The notes under the pieces were generated by a model, which did not search any database, had not been told where the DNA came from, and saw only the letters and a list, made by a program, of their open reading frames with translations. A stretch of 64,000 nt of DNA from Dasyornis broadbenti (taxonomy: Eukaryota; Chordata; Aves; Passeriformes; Dasyornithidae), in the NCBI GenBank assembly GCA_013397935.1, contig VZRN01006818.1, forward strand, positions 2,386,431 to 2,450,430, in the 5' to 3' direction. The position numbers and the translations under genes were made by a program. Within the stretch, counting starts at the first letter, position 1; each line of letters opens with the position of its first letter. Of this stretch, positions 40,851 to 52,620 are shown one piece after another.

Positions 40851-42930
40851 CTCCCCTGGACAATCATAGTGAATCATAATTTCTTCATGTTGACATTTTT
40901 TAGCTTGCCAAAAAATAACTCCAACTCTGATAGTTTGCTAGCTCCCCATACAACTTAGAATATCGCCAGTCCATTGTAATTTTTTCTTTCCCTGCCAATT
41001 CTAGCCAGTATACCGAAAATCCTCATGGCACCCCAGAGAGGACAGTTCTTTACACCTAACAGTGACACTGACAAAGACCAAGGATGGAGAAGGAAATATT
41101 AATTTAGTTGATGGGTTCAGCAGGCAGGTATTAGGCAGATGTGACACATTACACATGTATGTGCTCCTATTTCTACCACCTCCAGCCTTTTACCAAATAA
41201 TTTAGGCCAATCATCCAAACCCATGAAGCACCATGGAGTTAGGCACAGCAGTCAACTCATCCACACAAGATAGGATGATTAGCACTTAGAATGCAACTCT
41301 GTGAACCTGTATCATTATTTTAATGACACTTTATGTGCTAATTTTAAATACAACAGCTGCTTCTCTCAAGTTCCTGCTAACAGATTTTGCTAAAGATCAC
41401 CTTTAACATTACAATGTAAATTCAGTGAGATCATACATAAACAGAAAACATTCATATTATCACCTCAGTGAACAGTGAGATTTGTCAGTTTGGGGATTTA
41501 CCTTTAAGACATTCTATATGAACCGACTAAAACCAGAAAATAAATAGTGCTATCAATACTGGCATAAAAGCCAAATAAGCATGAAACCAAAGCATTTAAA
41601 TTATTAAAAAGTCTATAGAGTTTGCTCACATTTAAAATCCATGTTTTTTCCCTAGGAAAGGACCATACAGTTGTTCCTAGTTATGAAACACTACACTTAA
41701 AAATGAAGCAATAAGGATTCTGGATCAAATACATCTTTACTTTAGTTAACCTCAGAAATGCCCTTAAAATAAAGTATCATCTGACCTGTCACCATTTTAC
41801 AAAACAACTATTCTCTTCTTTCTTCAAGAACATTGTGCTAGGAAAACAAATTCATTCCTGTAAAATATAATTTACCTTTGATATTATCTATTTGTCAAGT
41901 AATTTGAGTTTATCAAGAACTTACCAAGAGAAAGCTACTTGAGAAAAACTATATGTTAAGGAGAGATCTTCATGAAGTGCACCCTATGATCATTCCCAGC
42001 TCATGCTGGAAAAGGTTCTGTTAATCTAGGTTCAATTCACCATGGTCTGATGGCCAGCACTGGCCTGGCTGCATTTGTTATGGCGCATTTCCCTGCTGTC
42101 AAACATGGCTGCTGGAAGCAGTCAGCAAGAAGGAGAAATGATCCTGCAGGCAATTACATGTGTCCTCCCAGACAAGTTTCAAACAGGAGAGAGATTTTGA
42201 ACTGAGCCCATGCAGAACAAAGCACAGCTATGTAGTGACCCATGTTTCATCTGCACTGCTGCATTTGATGCTAAATGGAGACTATGGGGTTTTTTAGCGT
42301 GTGCAGACACACAAACCCACGCAAGAGATCCAGGTCACGGCTTACTGGGACTAGAATTGTAACTGCCACCCAGAAGCACTGCTTATCCACCATGGCAGGT
42401 GACAACACCTTCCCCAGACCCACTGCAGGCATGTTTTCTATTACAGCCACCTGAAACATTCACTAGAACTGGCAGATACTTTCAAGGTTACAGCAGCAAG
42501 CTGACAAGCTGAAAGCAGATGTTTTCTGATGCTAAAACATTTTCAGGAGAAAAAAAATGGCATGCTAATATTGCCAGGGATAAGTGTATCTCTGACTTCC
42601 CTCTGGTCTCCTCAAACATGCTCCTCATTAGCCTGCCTTCACCTTTGGTGTCTAGCTACTATCTCTCCCTAGGAATGAGAGCACAAAGGAGGGAGGGAGA
42701 CTGCTGTGCTCTCTCGGTCGATTTTGAATGCTGCTCCCCAGCTAACCATGCCGACCACTATCCACTCTAGACCAACAAAGTCATAAAATCAAATTTTCGT
42801 AACTGCTGTAAAGATGCAACAAGATATTGCCATCTCTGTCCTGTACAGTGTCCTTTGTGCTTCTGGAAAATTTGTACACTGATATGGCCTAGAACTAAGG
42901 CTACTTTATTTTCAAGTATGAACAATAAAG

Positions 42931-43047
42931 GTGTGTGGATATGGCACTTGGGGACATGGTTTAGTGGTAAACAGGGTGCTGCTGGGCTAAGAGTTAGACT
43001 CAATGATCATAGAGTCTCTTCCAATCTTAATAATTGTATGATTCTAA
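42931..43047 (+). mobile_element. CR1 LINE 3' end fragment (about 117 bp)
   Basis: This segment matches the familiar CR1 3' terminal region: GGATATGGCACTTGGGGACA, then TGGTTTAGTGGT, AGACTCAATGATCATAGAG and TCTTCCAATCTTAA. It ends in the CR1-type ATTGTATGATTCT motif at about 43033-43045. It is heavily 5'-truncated, as most CR1 copies are, and has no coding capacity. It is inserted in intron 1 of GRIP1, opposite to the gene. Divergence from the consensus suggests an old copy. Confidence 0.88.
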
Positions 43048-43901
43048 TAAAGATTGTATTTGTAGATCTGTATTATTACATCTTTCTGTAAGTGGGCTAT
43101 CTACCATCATTTAGTCCACTACAACCTTCCCAGCAAGCGAGTCCAGCCTGAACACAGACCCAGTGAAGCGGTGCACATACTAGTGTGCAAGCTGGCTACA
43201 AATTAGAAATTTGACCAACAGAGCTCACTTTTGACAACAAAATAGCGCTCCATGAACCTTTCAGCTTTCCACCAATGTGATTCTGCTAGGAGAGGCCACG
43301 AACATCATACTGAGCACTACACTTAGTGCGGCTCATTGAATCTACAGCTAGTGGAGCACCTGAGCTAAAGTCCTCTGAATGTGGGACCAGGAGTTTGGAA
43401 GGTAAGAAAAGCAAAAGAAACACGATTGTGCTGTCTTCAGACAAGACAACTTCATTCCTCAGATCATTCAAGGCTAGACTCTACCCTTGATCTGAGGTAA
43501 AATGCAGAAGTGAAGATGCTAGAAGATTACTTGTGGCATTAAAATCAATTTCCTATTTTCCCTATTGCCTTTTTATAAAACTGTGAAGTTTAAAGCTTCT
43601 GCTTGCTTTGGCACTGGGGTCCAAACAAATATTTCCATAGTTAAGTAAAAAAGAAGTCTGAGGTTTATTTGATATAGTAACAACAAAAACAACCAAATGA
43701 AACAAAATAAGAAAGCCTGAAGCTACTCTCTCTGTTACAGACAGCCTCTTCCCTCTTTTTTGGGCTTCCTCTCATTGTTTCTCTTGTGCAGCAGTCTACA
43801 CAACTTAAACCTTAGCACCCCACCCCAAAACACTGTCACTACAGATTTACTTTTTTTACAATTGTAATACAGCACGCAAGTAGTAGTATAAAGGGAAAAT
43901 C

Positions 43902-43936
43902 TTTTTTTTTAATTTAATTTTTTTTTAATAAAAACA
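43902..43936. repeat. T-rich/AT-rich low-complexity stretch
   Basis: Runs of nine T are joined by AATTTAAT-type sequence and followed by AATAAAAAC. It directly precedes the CR1 fragment that begins near 43966. Confidence 0.85.
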
Positions 43937-43965
43937 AATTATTTAACTCCAATTGCATTCTCTGA

Positions 43966-44241
43966 AGCAAAAAGCAACTGGACAAGAGGAAATGGCCTCA
44001 AGTTGTGCCAGGGGAGGTTTAGATTAGACATCAGGAAAAATTTCTTTACAAAATGGGTTGACAAGCCTTGGAACAGGCTTCCCGAGGAAGTGATTGAGTC
44101 ACCATCACTGGAGGTATTTAAAAGATGTGTAGATGTGACACTTAGGGACATGATTCAGTGGTGGACTGGGCAGTGCTGAATTAACATTTGGACTCCAGGA
44201 TCTTAGAGGTACTTTCCAACCTAAATGGTTCCGTGATTCTG
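43966..44241 (+). mobile_element. CR1 LINE 3' end fragment (about 275 bp)
   Basis: This is the longest CR1 fragment in the window. Recognisable blocks in order are GGACAAGAGGAAATGGCC, TCAAGTTGTGCCAGGGGAGG, TTTAGATTAGACATCAGG, a GGAACAGGCTTCCCGAGG block, GAGTCACCATCACTGGAGG, TATTTAAAAGATGTGTAGA, and the tail CTTTCCAACCTAAATGGTT ending near GTGATTCT (44233-44240). It covers the distal 3' portion (3' UTR and end) of CR1 only. It lies just after an AT/T-rich stretch and just before a GC-rich block. Confidence 0.95.
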
Positions 44242-44259
44242 CAGTTACTCTTTCTGAGT

Positions 44260-44690
44260 GCATGGAAGTTGCCAGACCCAAAGTTAACCCAGATCCAGGA
44301 GGAAGAGCATGATTTTGGAGAGATACAGCTTGTTTTGCACTCAGCTGGACAGCTCCACACCCTGCAGCGCACGCCGTGCCCCCACTGCACTTGGGCCCTC
44401 GCACGCTCAGAGTGCGCGGATCCCCAGTGCTGTCACCACCCCAAGCACTGCCCAGGCAGCAGCAGGACAGGCAGCAACTCATGTTTCCCTGCTTCTCCCT
44501 TGCCCCGTTTACCTTTGGAGCCATGTATCTATTCGGGTTTCCCTCCGCTCTGCCAGCCAAGGGCTGTGTCTGTGCCAGAGCGCTCTCTAGGCCATCCTCC
44601 CCTTGCCTCGCCCCTGCCTGCAGCAGGAAAGCGCACAGAGCCCTCACTGGCACCTCTCCCGCCACGGAATGCAAGTGTTCCTGAGACGGC
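44260..44690. other. GC-rich block with clustered CpG
   Basis: This segment is visibly GC-rich against an AT-rich background. By eye it contains many CpGs, for example GCAGCGCACGCCGTGCCCC, CTCGCACGCTCAGAGTGCGC and CTCTCCCGCCACGGAATGC. Long frames are open on both strands (44188-44721 plus, 44105-44923 minus), as expected where stop codons are scarce. The minus frame runs into the adjacent CR1 fragment, which argues against a real gene. It could be a small CpG island or alternative promoter within GRIP1 intron 1, or an inserted GC-rich sequence. Confidence 0.5.
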
Positions 44691-44745
44691 AAATTACGAT
44701 GGAAACATATTATTTGCTTGAGAGGAAAGCATGGCAGATATAGGA

Positions 44746-44757
44746 TTTTTTTTTTTT
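44746..44757. repeat. Homopolymer T12
   Basis: Twelve consecutive T just beyond the GC-rich block. Confidence 0.93.
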
Positions 44758-45049
44758 GGTGGAGCTCCTCTTCAAGAGAGAAAACAAACCTCTCAAATGC
44801 AACAGCGCAGCTGCAGAATTTGTCAGGATCAGGGAATTTCAATAAAACTCCCTGCAGCTGGGAAACGCTGTCCTCTCCCAAGCAATGCAGCCCTCCATAC
44901 GAGTGCTTATCACTGCCGTGCAAACTGCTATGCTACAAAAGCAAAAGTGTTTTGTGCAAATCAAAGCTTGTGAACTGACAGCTAAGCTCCTTCCTGTCTC
45001 CTTCATTCTGGGTACAGCCTCTACAAAATGCAGTGCTCAGCCGTTTCGA

Positions 45050-45560
45050 GCAAAGATTTGTGCCTAGGATGAAATCATTGAAGCTGTTGAGATCCACAGG
45101 GCAATGGGCAAAGACACAGGGCCTGTGCCTGGCTGCCTTCCCCCACCACAGCTCCCACAGGAAGGCACAGGCATGCCTGGAGAGGTCTGGGCTGTGGCAG
45201 CTCTGGTGTGATGAGATATGTCACTTCTCATAGATGCCCAGTGGTTTCTCATCCCCTGCTTAGATGAATGTCTGGCATCTGGATAAAAGCCAGCTGGTGC
45301 AGGTCCAACTCGGATAAACTGGAATTGTCGGCCAGCACAGGGATGCAGTGGGATGAATATCCGGATACAACATCTGTTCCCTATTGCACATCTTCCCAAA
45401 TTGCCATTGATCATCAAACATTAGGCTTTCCTTTGTTCCAAGATTAACCCAGCAAAGAGATGTGTTAGCAACCCTCAAAGACAGAAGGGTTTGTCTGTAT
45501 GGGACGTAGCCCATCTTCTTCAGGAAAAAGGCTGACAACCCGAGTGCCTTTCATCTCAGC
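45050..45560. other. Unclassified moderately GC-rich segment
   Basis: This segment holds overlapping minus-strand open frames at 45064-45417 and 45260-45538 in different frames. Neither translation matches a protein family I know. It lies between CR1 copies and might be a decayed repeat or retroposed sequence. I cannot assign it. Confidence 0.35.
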
Positions 45561-45621
45561 AGAAACGGAATCAACCTGGTAAGAAATACGTCAATTGGGA
45601 TGATAAAACTAATACCAAAAA

Positions 45622-45653
45622 GGAGAATGGCTGGAGAGAATGGCTAGAGAGAA
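45622..45653. repeat. Short tandem duplication of GAGAATGGCT
   Basis: GGAGAATGGCTGGAGAGAAT is followed by GGCTAGAGAGAAC, giving two imperfect copies of GAGAATGGCT with a 13-bp period. Confidence 0.85.
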
Positions 45654-46669
45654 CAAATGAATATTCATCTAGCACCAAAAAAACCCCAAAACCAATCAAG
45701 GTTTGGGAAACTAATTTATTTGAAATTCCCAAAGATGGGAAGTAGGAAGATAATTGTGTCTGCATTAGAACTAGAAACCTGTGTGCTAGACAGGATATGT
45801 CAGAACAATTAATGTATAGGGAAAAATTTAAGCTAAAAAAAATAAAAGCAGCGCATGAGAAGAAAAGCATAAGTAGAAAATTAAAATGCATAATTAAGAC
45901 TTGTTGGAAAAGGAGTATATCTGAGAATAGGTTAGGGGATGATATACCATGTAGAAATGCTGTTCCTAGTTTACAAGACACTGATATTTCATTGATATGA
46001 GAGAAAGCAGAAGGAGACGGTGATTAACAGAAACCACAAACTACCAGAAACCACTAATTACCAGCTATAGAGATCTACTATAAGAGTTTAAAGGCTTCAA
46101 GAAAAATATCTGGTTTTGGCAAAATTCAAATCCAACAAAATCTCTGTGTAATACTTTTAGGAAGAAGCATCACAACTGTCAAAAAACAATGGATGACATA
46201 ATATATCACGATGATAACAGTGTATTTCTAATTCAACAGTAATTTAGAATGATGTTAAACAACAATAGCAACGTAGGCAGTCTACTATCAGCAGGTCTGG
46301 ATGACTTTGATTCAACAGCTAAGCCGAAAAGCTCTTGGATCATTAATACTGATTTTCAGTATCACTTTTGTAATAATGTTCATTTTCCATTACTAAACAT
46401 TTTTTTTTTAAATTAAGATCAATATTTGTCTACAGGATGCTCAAATTTAAATAGGATTAATTCCTTAATTTATGAAAATCAAAGGCTTGTGCTACACAAG
46501 TCGTATTACAGAATCACTGCACACATTTTTCAAGTATTTGACTGGCATATTGAATATAACCAGAGCAAACAGTGATAAACAGGAAGATTAAGTGGCATCA
46601 GGCAGCTTGTTCCAGAAATAAACATTGTGTATTTAAAGAAATTAAAAGGTACACAGAGGTAACCATTAT

Positions 46670-47190
46670 TGCTGAACTGCACTGCTGTCAAAGCCACCGA
46701 CACACGATGGTGCCATGCGGGAATTCTCCAAGGCCAATAGATGCTGAAGGGCATCTCAAGTCATCTGAAGGGGAGGCAGGAGGTCTAAAGCACTGGCCAA
46801 CAGCCCAGATGCACCATGGAGTGCCAGAAAGCGGCAGAGAGGCACATCCAGCCTCTGCTGAGGATTGACAGGCAGCAAGAGGATATGGTCAGAGGGAGGA
46901 GATGACCCTGGCCGTGCCACTGACGGTGCAGAGTTTTGGCCAGGCTGCCTCTGGCAGCGCAGGTCAGCTGTGAGTCATTTGAGAGCATCATGAAGCACCA
47001 CCATGGCTTGGAGTCACCGGGACTGCAGCTGCCCTTGGCAAGGCTGGAGACTGTTCCTGGCACAGCCCTGGTTCTGAGCCCAGCCTGAAGGATAGGAGAG
47101 GTTCTGGTGTCTCTTCCGTAACCCCAGACCAGCACCAAAGGGACACCAGCAGCAGCACTCATACTTTCAGACTGGACAGGGAGGAGACAG
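46670..47190. other. Second GC-raised block, no gene recognised
   Basis: This segment is rich in CAG, CTGG and AGG words, with an open minus-strand frame at 46785-47219 (144 codons). That translation has no recognisable domain and is rich in Ser, Cys, Leu and Trp, as expected for chance frames in such DNA. It precedes the third CR1 fragment. Confidence 0.35.
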
Positions 47191-47343
47191 TCTCCTACAT
47201 GGTAGCAGACAAGCTGCATGTAAATTACGAGATTTGGCCAAAAGAGTGTTGGGAAGTTATCATGGGTTTATCAGACGCCTGCATGAAAGGAATAGGCATC
47301 TCAGTTTGGAAAAGGATGGACTGCATGATCAGCCAGAAATACC

Positions 47344-47580
47344 CAAATTAGATTAGATACTAGGAAAAAATTCTTCAGGAAAAGAGTTGTAAAGCATTGG
47401 TACAGCCTACCCAGAGAAGCAGCTGAATCACCATTCCCAGATGTATTTAAAAGATGTGGCACTTTGGGACATGTTTTAGTGGTGGACTTGGCAGTGCTGT
47501 TTTAATGGCTGGACTCAGTAAGTAAATACTAAAGGCCTTTTCCAACCAAAAGGATTCCATGATGCTATGATTCTATAAAG
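47344..47580 (+). mobile_element. CR1 LINE 3' end fragment (about 235 bp)
   Basis: A diverged CR1 3' end: AGATTAGATACTAGGAAAA, ATTCTTCAGGAAAAGAGTTG, AAGCATTGGTACAGCCTACC, CAGATGTATTTAAAAGATGT, then GGGACATGTTTTAGTGGTGG, TTTTCCAACCAAAAGGATT, and the terminal ATGCTATGATTCTAT. The orientation is the same as the other two copies. No coding part of CR1 is present. Confidence 0.92.
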
Positions 47581-47589
47581 ATGCGAAGT

Positions 47590-48300
47590 AGGTACAAAGA
47601 GTACCCCAGACAGAGCACTACAAAGCCCTTTCCCACTCTTCCCCCTCCCTCCATTCCCCAAAACCTCTATAAAACTCCAGATTAATTGTGGGAGAAAACC
47701 CATCCTAAAGCAGTTCACAATTAAGGACAAGACCTTCACAAAACTGAAAGTCATTCCTGCACTGTCCTGGAAGGCAGACATGTGATCAGGAAACTGGTGC
47801 TGATTTCGCTATCTCTGCCGTGTTTACCTCTGTATGAGCAGGCACAGGGCTGCGCCAGCCTGCTGTGGGACACGAGTGAGTGTGTGGATAACCCCCACAC
47901 AATACAGAACTGGCAAATAAAGGAGGGAGAGCCACAACCACAGACAAAAACTGAGAACAAAGCAGAGAGCGAGGCTGGAAGAAGTACATTTCAGCTCTGG
48001 AAACACATGGGAACAGGTCCATAAGAAGCCACTGCTGGGAACACGTCGTCTTCCTGGGGAGGAGGGACAAACCATGGCTGTAGTCATTGGCAAACTGATG
48101 TGAATGCTTTCTTGTACATTGGGAAACAGAGCTATCCATTTCCTTTAGCCTGCCCTAGTCGTTGAGGGAGGAGGATGTCTCCTCCTGCAGCCTTCAGAAA
48201 CACGCAGGGCAAGGCAGCAGCTCCATCTTTTCCTGTGCTTGGAAATGATTAACAGTTTGTGTGAACAGGGTTGCACAACCCACGCTGTGTGCAGGAGTAT
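47590..48300. other. Third GC-raised block, overlapping chance frames
   Basis: Mixed-composition DNA after the third CR1, including a pyrimidine tract near 47636-47660. Frames at 47782-48024 (plus), 47786-48139 and 47824-48093 (minus) overlap each other and resemble nothing known. Confidence 0.35.
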
Positions 48301-51300
48301 GTTTATCTTTCTTCTACAAAATTGAACAACTGCTGGTACCACTGTTCTTGGAGAGGCCACTGCACAACAATTTGATCTTTTTTCCCCCAGAATCTCTCAG
48401 ACATTTTAACTTCTAGCAAAATTAAGTTGTCTGAGGTTGTCCAATTCCAGGCATGTACAACAAAGATACATGGAAAAGGCATGTACAAAAAAATCCTGTG
48501 CATCAAAGCCTGATGCACAACTATTTCTGCTCCAGGAAATTTATTTCTGCAGATGGTAGGAGTTTCCTAGTGCTCTTAGTAACAACATGAAGTATTTACT
48601 ACACTTTTATTTACCTTAACTGCAAAAAATAAACAATCCATGTCACCTCCCAAGGATGCACTACCTTCTTGTCATACCATAAAGTCAGTAACGAAGACCA
48701 GAAGTTTGAAATATGGATTTTGCATCCTGGGACATGAGGTGGGAGAAGAAAAGCACAAACAGGCAAGAACATGAATAATACTGCCCACCAAGGTGACTTA
48801 CCAGTATTCCCCAAACACACACAGCTGGCACACAGTCACTTGGCACATACCCAATTGATATGCATCGATATAGCATTTTGTTCTCTAAATTAAAGATTTC
48901 CATGTGTTCTCAATTGCAGAGTACTCGACCTGACAACCATATGCAGGCACAAAAGATGACGTGAGACAACAGGAAAACGGAATAGGCACCAAAATATATC
49001 TGACCTACCTGTATCAAATAATAGCATCATTTGCCTGTTCCCCAGAGAGATCTGAACTGTTTTCTTTGCACAGGCTGTTTAACAGGTAATTATTTACTGG
49101 GTAGTTAATACAGCAAGGTTAGAAGCATTTCATATGAGCTGTCTAGGTATGCAACAATCTCTTCTCACCAGAAGACAACTTTCATCCACATAATCAAACA
49201 CCAGAATAAAACCTGGTAGTTTGAGCAGAAAGAGTGAGGAGGTTAAGCACGGCAAACCATCCCTGCCTTAGGCATGGAAGCTCTGAGGACCCCCTTGCAA
49301 GCCATACAAACTCCAGCTAAGCCAGGGAAGGAAGAACTCACTCCAGCACCTCTGCATCTAAATCCTACTCAGCCATACAATGAAGTTACCCTCACAGGCC
49401 ATTGCACGGACCTGCATAAACCAAGGGTCCCTCTTCCTTCATAGGGTCTTTGATCAGAAGGGATACAATAGAAACTGATGTTCGGTGAGATCATTTTAAC
49501 CTTCAGAATTACTACGCAACTGAATGAACACAGACTGATCTGCAGCACATCAGAGCAATTACTCTGGCTTTCATTCTTGATGAATATGATCAGTTCTCAT
49601 GTTCCACAAGACTGTAGAGACCAGGACACCTCTCTGCACCCCAAAACCGCATCATCCTGGCTCAGCTGCCTGTGATGCATCCGAAAAGGGATTGCATACA
49701 CCACCTCAGAAGGTTGAGTCTGCACCTCCTGAAAATATACGACTTCAGTGGGGACCACCTATTCTTGGTTTGCAACTCCCTCCAGAAGACTGGATGAAGC
49801 AATGTATCTTCTTGCATATGTGATTATTACAGAACATGTTTGTAAAGTTGCTAACATAAACCAGCTGTTGGGTAAAGTGTGATATTCTAATAACATATTC
49901 TGATGCAATTGCCTGGTTTATGTGGAGATATTGTATGTGTTCTGAAACATAAATTACATCCATTTTACTGGAAACTTTCAAGTGATTTTTCAACAAACTC
50001 TAAATTAGAACTGGACTGATGACAGTTTTGAATGCCAAAGTAAAGAAAAAAAAGCTTGAAAAGGGGGGAAGAGTTTGAATTTAAAGGAACAGATAATGCT
50101 GCATAATAATACAGTAACAAATCTCTCTTGGGGTCAACCTAAAATGTATTTTTTTTTCCAAAATGCATTGCTTCCTTTTACTTTCAAGTTATTTAATCCT
50201 TAAAAGCATGTTTTCTTTAAGGAAAAAAAATACAGGAAAAAGCTCCAAAATATTTTGAAAGGAAAGAGGACAGATCTAATTTTGAAAATGCTGAAATAAG
50301 ACACTGCAGCATCTGGGGAAATCATCTTTCTTTTTCAGTCAAAACTACAGGCAGTAATCATCCTTGAAAATGCACATACTTCTGATCCCCATCTAACTCT
50401 GCTTCTCAGCAAATTTATAACTTGTCAAAAAATACTTTTTCCCAGCTTTATTCATAAAGATGGAGGTAATTATCACTTTCTCAGCCTATATAAGAGTGAA
50501 TGTGTTGCTAATCAAGCCGGTGGGAATCAGAAGAGATACAAAGCAGTTTGCACAACTCTCACAAATATTCTAGTGAATTGTAAATTATGTTAGAGCATCA
50601 CTTTCAGTAGTAGCAATATAATCCGTCCCCAAAACTAAATGGAAAAAGAAGTCACACATGACATGTGAACTATCAGAAAATGGAACAAACCACCTTTTTT
50701 CACCAACAGTCAAAAGGGCCATATCCTGCAATCCCATTATAAATCTGACAGCACAATATCCTAACTGATACTAACACAGATGACCTGGCATGGGTGAGTG
50801 GTGGTTTAGTTTTGTAATTTTATGTCTGTTTTCAAGCAATCTGACCTCATCCATTTAAATGCCATAGTTGGCCAAGTTGGTATTTTCCAACATCTGTAGT
50901 TATACCCTGATGACTAATTTAAAATGACTGGTACTAATATGTTCACCAGAGGCATTGCTTTCTATAAATGTCAGGTATCATTGATGCCCAATGAAACTAG
51001 CTACAAGCACTTAATGCTGTGTAAAATAGGTTGATTGATACTTTCAGGCAGTATTTTATACCCAACAAGGAATTTGTTGACTCTAAAAGGTGCAAAAGTA
51101 CTACTGTTACTTAGAAAACATGATTTCACTTCTGTCAATTCATGATTGCTAAAACTGAAAACTGATTTTTCAACTAAGAGAAGATACTCTCTATTTCGTA
51201 CACACATTTATAAAGCACATATATATCCTCTTCTTTTCACTGGGTTTGAGCTTATTACAGTATTTTGGCATTCTTAGTAGTCATTAGTCATGTTTGGAAA

Positions 51301-52565
51301 TGTACACACGGTACATAATTCTGCATTAATAATGGAAAGTCAGGTGACACATACTGGATTCTGGGACTCCCAGGTACACTGGGAAAAATTTTCCCACTGC
51401 TCTTCAAATAATACTGAGATTGCTCTAATGGTCTTTGCCTTTGTTCCATCTATTTGTGGATACGAAGAGGTCAACGCAACAATTTTGCACCCAGGAATGC
51501 ATGTATTATACTGGAGTACATGACTTAGTACTGCTTTTCTTTCCTGAGGCAGGATATTTGAGTTTGTCCTCTCTTGATATTATTGTACGTCAACAAAATA
51601 TATCACAGTCAAAATTATAACTGTCTAATCGTAACTAATCTGTCTAACACTTAAAAGGAATTACAGAACAATGAGGTACAAAAATCTTCTAGAAAACTAA
51701 GTTCACTTTTCCACTGAAATATCTCCCAATCTACCAGAACCATAAAACCACAGATAGTATTTCCAAATAAACTAGTTGAGGAATTTAATAATTCAGCACT
51801 GTACTTAAACATACCAAGCCAGTGAGATTTAAGCAAGACTATAAAGTTCAGTTGTGTGCACTTAAATGCTATCCTGAGTTGAAGTGGGTTGTCTCCAGTA
51901 TCCAGTATGTAAATATTAACTGTAATATAGTACAGTGAAAATCTTGCAAAAACCTTCTACAGAAATATTGCTATGCTTCATTATGCAAATATATCTAGTC
52001 AGGAATGCCTTGCAGGGACTCTTAAATTGGCAAGGATACAATTTCCATTATACCCTATCCCAGACAGCTGAATGTTGGCAGATAAATTTCCACACAGCAT
52101 TTAAGATGAAGAAAAACAACAACAAACTTCAAACTTTTGAGAGATGCAGCTTCCATCTGCTACATTCTATGAAGACAAATGCCAGTGAAAACCACATTTG
52201 TTTTTATTGTACCACTGAATATGAAATATCAGCAATGAGATTCAAAACATCTTGAAGGATAGATTCAATTCTGATGCTGGGTACCTATATGGAGACTTCA
52301 TAATGGCTTTTAGGTCTCCAGATTCCCATATTGTGACCCTAAAAATCTTTGCTCAGTATCACCAGCGTGTGAAGGCATGAGCCTCTCCACAGGCGGAGCA
52401 AACCACAATTTCCATGTAACGTGAGGTCCCACAGTACCTGAAACAACAGTTTCTGCATCTTGATTTTTATAGGATGAAGCAGCTGGAAGCATATTTGATA
52501 ATAACTCAGAAATTTTAGGCATCTGTCTGCCTAAATAAGTCTATCATATCCTCACGCTTATTCTG

Positions 52566-52620
52566 AGGGGTTTTTTTGTTGTTTTGTTGTGGGATTTTTG
52601 TTTGTTTGTGGTTTTTTTGC
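52566..52620. repeat. T/G simple-sequence tract
   Basis: Repeated TTTTTTG, TTGTTG and TTTGTTTG units, with no coding content. Confidence 0.85.

Noticed and set aside
44105..44923. 272-codon minus-strand open frame, the longest in the window
   Set aside because: It crosses a GC-rich block where stops are rare and its end is antisense CR1. The peptide LNHVPKCHI near its end also occurs in the frame at 42767-43003, because both are the complement of the same CR1 tail. No domain or splice support is visible.
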